In this document: positions 7,061-15,222 of the stretch, piece after piece | Layout: each line of letters opens with the position of its first letter | Position numbering within the stretch: the first letter of the stretch is position 1 | Assembly: GCA_902786665.1 (NCBI GenBank) | Contig: CADADN010000010.1 | Location: 1 to 64,000 of the forward strand | DNA length: 64,000 nucleotides | Direction of reading: 5' to 3' | DNA from: an uncultured Prevotellaceae bacterium | GTDB taxonomy: Bacteria; Bacteroidota; Bacteroidia; Bacteroidales; Bacteroidaceae | Made by a program: the position numbers and the translations under genes | The notes under the pieces: model-generated | Seen by the model: only the letters and a program-made list of their open reading frames with translations | Database searches by the model: none | Told to the model about the DNA's origin: nothing

Positions 7061-8398
7061 TCATTCGCCCGTGAATTTCCCCACGAAGAGGATGACACCA
7101 GAAGACAATTCACGTATGACATAGACGAAGGGGCGGTTGGCATGGAAGGTGGCTCTTGGCGTCAAGTCAACAGCTGCGCCCCCAAGCACACCTGATGCAG
7201 TCACTGCAGCAGCCTCGGTACCCTCCTCGTTGACCTTGATCATGGCCTTCTGACGTATCATGTTGACATATACAGGTCTGTCGCACATATTGACGATATC
7301 CATGCATTTGGGATTGAAGACTTGTCGAATGCCTAAATTCTCCAACAGGCCTTGCAGACCATTCTCCAGGTTATCGGTGTCGGACGAAGTCTCATAGCGT
7401 GGCAATTTCAAATCCACTTTGTACGCTGTCATCCCTTTCATGAGACTCTGGTGCTGAGCAGTCCCCCACCCTGTCTGTGACAACAGCTGGATGATGTCGT
7501 CGGTGTTATTTCCCTCCTCTGGCAGCATCACCGTCATACACCATAGTTTGTTTCCATAAGGAATATCTATGGCGGCATAGGTGTCGTTCTTTACATAATC
7601 GATGAGTACATTCTGGTGCATCATCGGCATCTCTCGCCGCCCTTTCTCTGTAGTGAAGGTCTCTTCCTTGGTATTTTGCGGATCGAACTTCTTTGTCCAA
7701 TCAGCCTTGAAATAGATGGCATTGAGCAAATAGGAAACCGCGTCAGGATCCACACTGCTGGTAATGGATGGAATCAACCCTTTTGTCTCCTTGTTGCACC
7801 AGTTGTTGATATGGCTCACTGCTTTTTTCGAAGAGAAGTCGAGCACCTCCGCGTTGGCATGGAAGTATTCCTGCATGTCTTGTTTGAACTGTTCCTTCAA
7901 CTGATACCCCATGTTGAGGAATATGGCATTGGCAATGTTGAGTTCCACTTTCTCATCCACCTTGGGCATGTTGTTGATCAAGTTCCTGCAATATTCGTTC
8001 ATAGCTTGCATTCCTCCCTCACTGAAGCCAAGGGTCTGTTCCAATTCCTGTTCAGTGGCACCACCGGCGGCATTGTTCACCATCGCCAGTAAATAAGTGA
8101 TGCTCAGAGGTGAAAAGATGAAGCTTTTGCCACTATGGTCGGCTTCACTCACTGCTTTCATGAAATTGAGCGTGAAGGCATTGTTGTCTTTGACAAAGAC
8201 ACGCTGCGCCTCTGTCAATTGTATGGGTTTCTTCTCCGACATCATGTCCACCCACACCTTGTTTTTAAGAGCATGGGAGGATGTGGAGCATGACCACAAG
8301 CAGCCGCAGGCCGCCACCATAACCGCCATAAGCGACAAATACGTCATCCTTTTCATTCTGCTTTTTATTGGTAGCATCAAGGTTGTTAGTGTTTTCAT
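7061..8398 (-). CDS. Serpin family lipoprotein (serine/cysteine protease inhibitor)
   Basis: A 445-residue protein: a lipoprotein-type signal (LWSC, Cys37) and then a full-length serpin fold of about 380 residues. Diagnostic pieces are NAIYFKADWTKKFD, MMHQNVLIDY, the hinge VNEEGTEAAAVTA and the C-terminal FHANRPFVYVIRELSSGVIL. The Thr at P14 and small residues from P12 to P9 indicate an inhibitory serpin able to insert its reactive loop. Counting from the hinge, the scissile region is around VLGGAA, with small residues at P1. The protein should be surface-anchored and protect against host or self proteases. An in-frame ATG at 8356 would give a more compact signal peptide. A -7 box lies at 8428-8435. 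It is divergent from the protease operon. Confidence 0.85.
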   Translation of the reverse strand: MKTLTTLMLPIKSRMKRMTYLSLMAVMVAACGCLWSCSTSSHALKNKVWVDMMSEKKPIQLTEAQRVFVKDNNAFTLNFMKAVSEADHSGKSFIFSPLSITYLLAMVNNAAGGATEQELEQTLGFSEGGMQAMNEYCRNLINNMPKVDEKVELNIANAIFLNMGYQLKEQFKQDMQEYFHANAEVLDFSSKKAVSHINNWCNKETKGLIPSITSSVDPDAVSYLLNAIYFKADWTKKFDPQNTKEETFTTEKGRREMPMMHQNVLIDYVKNDTYAAIDIPYGNKLWCMTVMLPEEGNNTDDIIQLLSQTGWGTAQHQSLMKGMTAYKVDLKLPRYETSSDTDNLENGLQGLLENLGIRQVFNPKCMDIVNMCDRPVYVNMIRQKAMIKVNEEGTEAAAVTASGVLGGAAVDLTPRATFHANRPFVYVIRELSSGVILFVGKFTGE

Positions 8399-8427
8399 AT
8401 TTGCAAGTTTTTAGTCATCATGATATG

Positions 8428-8435
8428 CAAAGATA
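8428..8435 (-). promoter_or_regulatory. -7 box of the serpin gene
   Basis: CAAAGATA on the plus strand is TATCTTTG on the minus strand. It would start transcription about 20-25 bases before the ATG at 8398. No -33 TTTG lies at the ideal distance. Confidence 0.5.
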
Positions 8436-8614
8436 GCACAAATTATTCAAACCACACCACTTTTCAGGCTAAATGTCTGAGAATACAAAAAAAATGTACG
8501 GAAACAACATGTCTTGAATGAAAAAGCATTTTTTAAGGAATTTCCGGACTATTCCAAAAGGTTCGCTTCCTTACTTGCAAATAAAGGAGCGAAATGCAAA
8601 AAAGCCATTGAAAA

Positions 8615-8646
8615 TTTGGAGGGGAAAGCATTATTTGCTATCTTTG
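8615..8646 (+). promoter_or_regulatory. Consensus promoter of the SPOR/C39/C10 operon
   Basis: TTTG at 8615-8618, a 20-bp spacer and TATCTTTG at 8639-8646 fit the Bacteroides consensus exactly. The first ATG is at 8716. The next two genes follow with gaps of about 40 bp and no visible promoter. Confidence 0.75.
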
Positions 8647-8715
8647 CAATTGAGTTGCGACGACAAGAAGCATGAAATGCTGTTTTGAATTGTTTAACTA
8701 ATACCCTCGAAAAAT

Positions 8716-9567
8716 ATGGCAATGATACCTTGCAGGGAATGTGGCAAAATGATTTCCGACCAAGCGGTCAACTGCCCGCATTGTGGCAGTCCTAACGCTT
8801 CAAGTAATCCCAAAACCAAAATCTTTAACAACAAGAAAGTCAACGACCCCAATAAAAACACCAGCCCACAAAAGCCCTCCGACCAGAGATGGCTCTATGC
8901 CCTACTCGGGGTTCTGGCAACGGCTGTGGTAGGCTTGGGCCTATGGTCTTGGCAGGCGGGGCTTTTTTCAAGCGATGACAAGGAGAAGGAGAAGTCAGAC
9001 ACTACGGTCGTGGTGGTGCATGATTCCAATCCTGCCGCAGACGAACCACCTGCGACAACGAGTCAGCCAGCAGCCCCCACCTTGGTCTATGCCAATAGCT
9101 ATGACGGATTTGTGAACATCCGACAATCAGCATCAGCCAGGTCTGCCATACTGGATCAGTTGTACAATGACGGGGCGCCTGCAACCTTGATTTCCCAATC
9201 GGGGAAATGGTATAAAGTGAAATACAACGGTGTTGTTGGGTATGTGAAAGGTGAATATGTAAAAGTAGGGGGCAGTACCCATACCAGTACATCGGCAAAA
9301 GCCTCGAAAGTGTATTATGTCGTAATTGGAAGTTGGGAGAACCTGCAAACAGCGAAAGCGAGTTATGGATCCATGCCTGACTCTTTCGACTATGGTTACA
9401 TCTATAAAGCGTACGCGAAAGGAAAAGTGGTTTACCGAATGGTCATAGGGGAGTATTCCACGCGTAGTGAAGCCCAACAAGCAATCAACTCTTACAAAGC
9501 AGCGTTTGGTGATCGTTTTTGGATATGGGAGTCAGACGGACCAGCGCAACTCGTCTATAGACCATAA
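8716..9567 (+). CDS. Zinc-ribbon, SH3 and SPOR domain membrane protein
   Basis: A 283-residue protein of four parts. A four-cysteine zinc ribbon (CRECGK...CPHCGS, residues 5-26) should be cytoplasmic. A single membrane helix follows (about 58-80, YALLGVLATAVVGLGLWSW), then an acidic/Pro-rich linker. A bacterial SH3 domain (about 118-180, FVNIRQSASARSAIL and GVVGYVKGEYV) and a C-terminal SPOR-like domain (about 192-280, YYVVIGSWENLQTAKASY) would be periplasmic. SH3b and SPOR domains bind peptidoglycan, so the protein probably links the wall to a cytoplasmic sensor or scaffold. It heads an operon with two papain-fold proteins. Its exact role is unknown. Confidence 0.8.
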   Translation: MAMIPCRECGKMISDQAVNCPHCGSPNASSNPKTKIFNNKKVNDPNKNTSPQKPSDQRWLYALLGVLATAVVGLGLWSWQAGLFSSDDKEKEKSDTTVVVVHDSNPAADEPPATTSQPAAPTLVYANSYDGFVNIRQSASARSAILDQLYNDGAPATLISQSGKWYKVKYNGVVGYVKGEYVKVGGSTHTSTSAKASKVYYVVIGSWENLQTAKASYGSMPDSFDYGYIYKAYAKGKVVYRMVIGEYSTRSEAQQAINSYKAAFGDRFWIWESDGPAQLVYRP

Positions 9568-9607
9568 GGCTCTACTCGTTGCTTTTTTGCTCCTTTGATA
9601 TTCGATA

Positions 9608-10327
9608 ATGATGAAAGAGAAAAAACTTATCATATCCGCATTGCTATTGATGCTGTTTTGCTGGGCTTTTCCTACTTACGCACAAGTAACAGAAGGCCAG
9701 TCTGCCAACCAGGAGAGCTCCCTCAGCAAATTCATCAACTCGCTCAACAACATGACAGACGAGCAAAAAGCATATGCACGCGCCAATTGGCTTGTGGTTC
9801 CAGATGCATATGTCAACAAGCACGACCATCCTTCCTCCTTTTTCATCTTTCCCAACCCCCAACCCGACACGCAGAACGGGAATGAATGCGCGGCTTGCTC
9901 CAGTGCCTACTTGTTGCGGTTCTTCGGGGAGGATGTCGATGGCGTCTCGCTCTATCATCAACCCTCTTTTCCCTGCAAGTATGACCAAGGTGCCTACCCG
10001 AAATGCTTCAAGATGCTTTTCGAAGAGCAGTACAAGACCTACTCAACTGAATATTTCACGGGGACGACCGATGATTTGAAAAACGCCGTAAGCAAGGGAA
10101 TCCCCGTCATTGCCTTGGTCTCCACAGGCAGGTCGCTTCACTATGTACCGGTGGTTGGATATGACGAATCCTATGTCTACATACAAGATTCTGTAGAAGA
10201 TTACAGAAACACCGTAGGCAACAAAGCCTACAACGAGTGTATCGACATCGATACCTTTGACAAGATGTGGAACATCCCCATCGAATCATGCCAACGACTA
10301 TTTGTCGTGGTGAAAAACGCTGATTGA
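9608..10327 (+). CDS. Secreted C39-like papain-fold protein
   Basis: A 239-residue exported protein with a signal peptide (hydrophobic core about residues 7-20, cut near TYAQ). NECAACSSAYLLRFFG near residue 95 carries the candidate catalytic cysteine. LHYVPVVGYDESYVYIQDS near residue 180 carries the His and the Asp/Asn-type partner typical of C39-like peptidases. Its length is that of a stand-alone C39-like domain without transporter. It could process or degrade a peptide, or be a peptide-binding relative. It lies 40 bp after the SPOR protein gene and 38 bp before the C10 protease gene, so it is probably in the same transcript. The substrate is not known. Confidence 0.65.
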   Translation: MMKEKKLIISALLLMLFCWAFPTYAQVTEGQSANQESSLSKFINSLNNMTDEQKAYARANWLVVPDAYVNKHDHPSSFFIFPNPQPDTQNGNECAACSSAYLLRFFGEDVDGVSLYHQPSFPCKYDQGAYPKCFKMLFEEQYKTYSTEYFTGTTDDLKNAVSKGIPVIALVSTGRSLHYVPVVGYDESYVYIQDSVEDYRNTVGNKAYNECIDIDTFDKMWNIPIESCQRLFVVVKNAD

Positions 10328-10365
10328 CAAAGAAAACCATCTTTAAGAATTGATACCTTGAACCT

Positions 10366-13300
10366 ATGAAAAAAACCAATATGATGAAACGCTACTTGTT
10401 TTTCTTTTTGCTTTCATTGGCTATGATGGCAAATGCCACACCCGTGAAAAAGGATGTTGCAGCCCAGAAAGCCAAGGCTTTCCTGAAGGCAAGACACGGA
10501 TTGGAATCCCCCTCCCTCTCCCTGGCCATGCAAGGTCGCCAGAAGACCATCGGAATGGGAACGGCGGTCACCGACCCTTATTACTATGTGTTCAACAAAG
10601 GTAACAATGAAGGCTTCATCATCATCGCAGGTGACGACTGCGCCGCCGAAGTGCTCGGATATGTCGACTCCGGGAACTTCGACCCTGCTGACATGCCTCC
10701 CAACTTGAAGGAAATGCTCGATGCTTACGCTGAGGAGATTGCCTGGGCACGGGTCAATGTCAAAAGTTCAGGCACCGAAATGCCCCAACTTGCCAGACAG
10801 GTGGTGACACCGCTGATAGCAACCAAATGGGGACAGGACAACCCCTACAACATATATTGTTTCACCTTGAACGGGCAGCAAGCCGTCACAGGATGCGTGG
10901 CCACCGCTCTTGCCCAAATCATGTATTACCACAAATGGCCGAAGAGCAGCACCACGGAAATACCCAGATACACAAATAAGGAACAAGGCGCTACAGACGA
11001 TGACTATTATCCTGCTTTGCCTCCTATCACTTTCGATTGGGACAATATGCAGACCTCCTATACGGGCGACGAGACCTCCGACGACCCGAAAGCCATCGCT
11101 GTGGCTCAACTACTCTCCTACTGCGGACATGCGGCGAAGATGTCGTATGGCAGGGGAGCGTCCGGTGCAACAATGTACGACTGCATCCCGGCTTTGACCG
11201 ACTATTTCGGATATGCCAACACGCCTGTCATGATTCAGCGCTCTTGTTATACGAAAGACGCATGGGAAGAAATCATTTACAATGAACTCCACCATAAACG
11301 CCCCGTCATGTTCCTAGCCTATCCATCTTACGGTTCAGGTCATTCTTTCGTATGTGACGGGTATGACGGAGAAGGTTATTTCCATATCAACTGGGGATGG
11401 GAAGGGGTTTACGACGGCTATTTCCGTCTTGAAGCACTCAATCCGTATTCACAATTCAAGGGAGAAACAGGAGTCACTGTCACGGGAGGAAGTGCTGGCT
11501 ACCTTGGTTATTCCTACAGGCAGTCTGCATTGGTGGGCATCAGTCCTACGGTATTGGATGAAGAAGGAAACTTGGCCTCTGACATACCAAGGGTGAAAGT
11601 GGAGACCTTCCAATTGGTCGATGAAACGAGCAACACCTTCGACTATACCGGGGGATACCTGCCTTCCATCAAAGTGAAATACTCTTTCAGCGTCTCACAG
11701 ACGGGAAAATACGGGATGGGCTACGGTCTTTACCAAGGCGAAAACCTGATTGACCAAAATAGCATCAGCAACTCCACTAGCCTGACATCCGCTTATTCTC
11801 TCACGTACTCAAACCTGAGTCTTTATAATATTGGAAGGAATCTCGCTGATGGCACTTACCAAATCAAAACCCTGTGCAAGCCTGACGGTGAGTCACAATG
11901 GTACAAGAACGATGATGCCGACTATAAATACATCGAAGTGGTAGTGGCCGATGGCAAAGCCACCTATACCAGCAAGGTGGTTTATCCCACCCTGAAAGTG
12001 CTCGATGTGAAACAACAGTGCAAAGGACAATCAAAAAAACAGCTCAGGGTGACAATGAAGAACATAGGGGAAGCGAACATGATTGGGATTCAATACTTGC
12101 TGATCAACGACACCATCTACTCACGCGAAAATGTCTACATTGAGCCAGGCGACGTGGATTACGTAGATTTCGTCTTCGATTACAGCAACACGGCGCCCGT
12201 CACACTCAAGGTGGCAAGCAGCACCACCTCAAATGTCATTTATGAAGATGACCACTTCCAGTTCACCAACACTTCCTCACAACCTTATCCCGAGGTGCTG
12301 GCCAAGGAAATCAGATTTCTAGACAGTGCAAACAAGAAGATATATGGCAAGGTCGTAGAGGCAGCTTTCACCTTGAGGAACAACACCGACACAGATTACA
12401 GTGGAGGTATTCAACTCGACATTCAAAAGTCGATAGGCGGTGGATGGTGGTCCAATTGGTCGGTATGCGGTGATGCAGAAGTGAAAGCCGGAGAGACCAA
12501 GGTGGTAACTTTAAAGTGTTACGATTTGGATTATGGCGACAAAGTGCATCTAATTGCATCATGTGCGGGGCAGAAAGTATCGGCCACGGGACCCTACACC
12601 ATCACTCCTGGTGTATTCGAGTGGGACGGCAACGGTCAACCAACGGTCAAGGCACTCGATAGTAGCGTCACCGTCTCCGAAGATGCTGCGGCGGTGAGTT
12701 TCGAGGGACTCGACCTCACGGACAAGACCATCACACCCAACAGAAACCCCAACACCATCTACTACCTCGATGCTGGAGCCGCCACGCCGTCAAGCCTCAC
12801 GGGAAAGAACGTGGTGAAGGGATTAAAGGCAGCCGGTGCAATACACTTGACAGAGGGTCATCCCTATTATGTCCCATACACTTTCGATGTAGATGGCACG
12901 GTGGATTACTCCTTCACTCCTTCCAAGGCTTGCGACGGCAATACAGGATGGCAGACCCTTACGCTGCCTTTCGCCGTGACCACTGCCAAGGCCAATGAAA
13001 ATGCCAAGGAATGGAACCGCAAAAATCAAGATGACGGGAAAGACTTCTGGGTGAGGGAATATGGTTATGTGGAAGATGGCACCGCCTATTTCCATAACGC
13101 CTCCGAATGGATTGCCAGTGAGCCTTACCTCATTGGTGTTCCTGCAAGTCTCAAAAATGCATCCTGGGTGTTGTCCGCCACAGCGACGAAATTATTCAAT
13201 TCGGTAGAGAACACCATGTTGGGCAGCGGCTACCGATTCGTGGGAGCGACAGGCGAGAAGAATGAGAATGTCGCATACATGCTCAACGACAAGGGCGATG

Positions 13301-13590
13301 CATTCGTGAAGACCACGGCTGCGAGCATATTGCCCGGGGACGCCTATTTCCTGGCAACAGGAACAACGAACCTGCCGGAAAGAATACTTATCGCGAGAAA
13401 CGGGTTGATTGGTGATGTTAATGGCGATGGCGAGGTCAATGTGTCTGATGTATCCATATTGGTGGACTATATCTTGAACAAAACGACCAGCTTTTTCATA
13501 ATGGCCAATGCTGATGCCAATGGAGACAACAGCATCACCATTGCCGATGTAACGAGTGTGGTCAATATTATATTGAAGATTGAAAATTGA
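10366..13590 (+). CDS. C10 family cysteine protease with dockerin-like C-terminus
   Basis: A 1074-residue secreted protease. A signal peptide is followed by a Spi-type propeptide (about 20-130, AAQKAKAFLKARHG and EGFIIIAGDDCAAEVLGY). The C10 streptopain/interpain catalytic domain (about 140-385) has the nucleophile in TGCVATALAQIMYYHKWP and the His in GHSFVCDGYDGEGYFHINWG. Several beta-rich domains fill residues 400-1000. The last 60 residues are a dockerin-like pair of calcium loops (DVNGDGEVNVSD and DANGDNSITIAD). It probably degrades host or dietary protein at the cell surface. Its stop codon lies inside the following TTGAAGATTGA tandem repeat, giving a C-terminus K-I-E-N. ATG codons at 10381 and 10384 are alternative starts. 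Confidence 0.85.
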   Translation: MKKTNMMKRYLFFFLLSLAMMANATPVKKDVAAQKAKAFLKARHGLESPSLSLAMQGRQKTIGMGTAVTDPYYYVFNKGNNEGFIIIAGDDCAAEVLGYVDSGNFDPADMPPNLKEMLDAYAEEIAWARVNVKSSGTEMPQLARQVVTPLIATKWGQDNPYNIYCFTLNGQQAVTGCVATALAQIMYYHKWPKSSTTEIPRYTNKEQGATDDDYYPALPPITFDWDNMQTSYTGDETSDDPKAIAVAQLLSYCGHAAKMSYGRGASGATMYDCIPALTDYFGYANTPVMIQRSCYTKDAWEEIIYNELHHKRPVMFLAYPSYGSGHSFVCDGYDGEGYFHINWGWEGVYDGYFRLEALNPYSQFKGETGVTVTGGSAGYLGYSYRQSALVGISPTVLDEEGNLASDIPRVKVETFQLVDETSNTFDYTGGYLPSIKVKYSFSVSQTGKYGMGYGLYQGENLIDQNSISNSTSLTSAYSLTYSNLSLYNIGRNLADGTYQIKTLCKPDGESQWYKNDDADYKYIEVVVADGKATYTSKVVYPTLKVLDVKQQCKGQSKKQLRVTMKNIGEANMIGIQYLLINDTIYSRENVYIEPGDVDYVDFVFDYSNTAPVTLKVASSTTSNVIYEDDHFQFTNTSSQPYPEVLAKEIRFLDSANKKIYGKVVEAAFTLRNNTDTDYSGGIQLDIQKSIGGGWWSNWSVCGDAEVKAGETKVVTLKCYDLDYGDKVHLIASCAGQKVSATGPYTITPGVFEWDGNGQPTVKALDSSVTVSEDAAAVSFEGLDLTDKTITPNRNPNTIYYLDAGAATPSSLTGKNVVKGLKAAGAIHLTEGHPYYVPYTFDVDGTVDYSFTPSKACDGNTGWQTLTLPFAVTTAKANENAKEWNRKNQDDGKDFWVREYGYVEDGTAYFHNASEWIASEPYLIGVPASLKNASWVLSATATKLFNSVENTMLGSGYRFVGATGEKNENVAYMLNDKGDAFVKTTAASILPGDAYFLATGTTNLPERILIARNGLIGDVNGDGEVNVSDVSILVDYILNKTTSFFIMANADANGDNSITIADVTSVVNIILKIEN

Positions 13591-13651
13591 AGATTGAAGA
13601 TTGAAAATTGAAGATTGATAATTGAAGATTGATAATTGAAGATTGATAATT
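13571..13651 (+). repeat. 11-bp tandem repeat (TTGAAGATTGA family)
   Basis: Degenerate units of ATTGAAGATTG, ATTGAAAATTG and ATTGATAATTG run from the last codons of the C10 protease into the gap. The TGA stop of the protease is part of a unit. A few inverted units (AATCTTCAATC) lie at 13752-13780, before the convergent vWA gene. Confidence 0.75.
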
Positions 13652-13658
13652 ATCGTAG

Positions 13659-13679
13659 GGGCGGGTCTTGTGCCCGCCC
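13659..13679. terminator. GC hairpin with CTTGTG loop
   Basis: GGGCGGG and CCCGCCC pair around TCTTGTG. It is a relative of the elements at 6801-6833 and 40469-40491. Here it lacks a T tract, so any terminator role is uncertain. Confidence 0.55.
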
Positions 13680-13723
13680 GCAGTTCCAAATACTTTGAGC
13701 CGCAAAAAAATGGAACAACAGAA

Positions 13724-13750
13724 AATCCGGTTGTCTTTGACAACCGGATT
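13724..13750. terminator. Bidirectional terminator between convergent genes
   Basis: AATCCGGTTGT and ACAACCGGATT form a perfect 11-bp stem around CTTTG. It lies between the C10 protease and vWA genes, which run towards each other. Confidence 0.75.
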
Positions 13751-13781
13751 CCAATCTTCAATCTTAAATCTTCAATTTAAT

Positions 13782-15020
13782 TCATTCCGTGTAGTATTTG
13801 ATTAGTCGGATGAGGAGGTTGTTGAGTTGTTCCACTTCATAGTCGCCCACGGAAGCTTCGATGTGGCTTTCCCCCACCCCGCTATGGTCGGTAAGGAAGA
13901 CATAAGTGCCGCCGGTGGCGTTGGCAAAGAAGCGCAGCATGAATTCGGTGTTCTTGTCTACTCCGCTGGCAGCCACTGGGATGACCTTGATGCCTTGCTT
14001 GGCGAACTTTTCAATCGACCCATGGAGTGAATGTATGATGTCACTCTCATAGTGTGCCGGGGCGTCGAGGATGAGGAATGCGATGCGCGTGCGGGCCTTG
14101 CCATCCCATGACAGGTCTTGCAACGTCTTCTCAAGTGCGGTATGTACAGCTTCCGGATAGTCGCCGCCACCGTTGGCACTCTGTTCTGCCACATAAGCAG
14201 CGGTCTTTTCAACTTCATCGGTGAAGTTTTGGTGACGTGTGACATATTCGTCACCCTCGTCGCGATAGAACAGTGCCGCCGTGCGCATCTTCATACCACC
14301 ACTTGCTGCCCTCGCCTTGGTGATGATGTCTACAAGGTCTTGTTTCAAGAAGTCTATCTCGTCGGACATGGAACCGGTGGCATCGACGATGAAGGCGATG
14401 TCGGCCTGCAGGTTGGGGGCCTTCGAATTCTTGAGCACATATTTGTTGACAGGCGTTGCTTCTCGGTGAGAGTCCCAGGAGCATACTTCGGGATGCCCAT
14501 CCATCATCTCACCATTCAGGCTGACACGGAGGTGCTTGGCATCACCGGCATTTGTCTTCTGGAACAAGCCCACCCAACATTCGGCTTGACCATGGTTGTC
14601 GGTGACGGTCTCCCACAAGGTGCTCGTGCCATCGCCTTCACTCATCAGTTTGACATTCACTCCAGCCAAGGCGTTGCCATCCTCGTCGGTCACTTTCACT
14701 GCGATGCGGTTGTTGGTGAAAAACTCCCAGTAGTCGCTCTTGTCGGAGAAGGATTCTCCAAGCATCAACTTAGACCAAAAGTCCCAATGCGACAGGTCGC
14801 ACCACTCCCCTGCCGTCACCACGCCGGCTTGAGTATTGTTGCCCGTGCCCTTGCCGCCACCATTGTCACCACCAATTTTGTCTCCATTAAGTGCGGATAA
14901 TCCATAACCACTTTCGTCATAATCACCGATTTCATCATTCTTCGAACATGAAACCAATGCAAGTACAACTGCCAACAAGCCGATGCCAATATGGCAAAAG
15001 GTTTTCTTTCTTGTTTTCAT
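13782..15020 (-). CDS. von Willebrand factor A domain lipoprotein
   Basis: A 412-residue lipoprotein (VLALVSC, Cys25). After a Gly/Asn-rich linker (residues 40-65) comes an Ig-like beta domain (about 95-175, IAVKVTDEDGNALAGVNVKL). Then a vWA domain (about 200-410) carries the MIDAS motif DATGSMSDE and the later metal-site elements DYPEAVHTAL and FLILDAPAHYESD. Such proteins bind protein partners through a bound Mg2+ or Mn2+ at the cell surface. It lies 191 bp after the RND pump gene in the same direction, separated by a 9-bp tandem repeat, so cotranscription is uncertain. The ligand is unknown. Confidence 0.8.
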   Translation of the reverse strand: MKTRKKTFCHIGIGLLAVVLALVSCSKNDEIGDYDESGYGLSALNGDKIGGDNGGGKGTGNNTQAGVVTAGEWCDLSHWDFWSKLMLGESFSDKSDYWEFFTNNRIAVKVTDEDGNALAGVNVKLMSEGDGTSTLWETVTDNHGQAECWVGLFQKTNAGDAKHLRVSLNGEMMDGHPEVCSWDSHREATPVNKYVLKNSKAPNLQADIAFIVDATGSMSDEIDFLKQDLVDIITKARAASGGMKMRTAALFYRDEGDEYVTRHQNFTDEVEKTAAYVAEQSANGGGDYPEAVHTALEKTLQDLSWDGKARTRIAFLILDAPAHYESDIIHSLHGSIEKFAKQGIKVIPVAASGVDKNTEFMLRFFANATGGTYVFLTDHSGVGESHIEASVGDYEVEQLNNLLIRLIKYYTE

Positions 15021-15132
15021 AAATGATACATTTTAAGTTCTTCTTTTAACCACAAAACACAAACATCTATGAAATCTTGCATCGCCCACCCGGCACTTAA
15101 CAATCTTTAACGGTTCCAAAGCACACTAAAAT

Positions 15133-15222
15133 ATTCCGATTACTCCGACCACACCGATTACTCCGACCACTCAGACCACTCTGATCACTCCGATCACTCC
15201 GACTACTCCGATCACTCCGACC
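15133..15222. repeat. 9-bp tandem repeat (ACTCCGAYC family)
   Basis: Ten units of nine bases (ATTCCGATT, ACTCCGACC, ACTCCGATC and variants) lie between the vWA gene and the RND pump gene. On the minus strand the last unit, GGGTCGGAGTGA, gives the final Gly-Ser-Glu and the TGA stop of the pump. A close family lies at 22836-22979 and 42909-42962. Confidence 0.8.

Larger units (their letters stand above)
8399..8715. other. Divergent regulatory gap between serpin and SPOR genes
   Basis: An AT-rich stretch with a minus-strand -7 box near the serpin and a complete plus-strand promoter near 8615-8646. No gene or strong hairpin is seen between them. Confidence 0.5.

Noticed and set aside
13192..13761. 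Minus-strand frame over the C10 protease end
   Set aside because: It is antisense to the dockerin-like coding region and passes through the tandem repeat.
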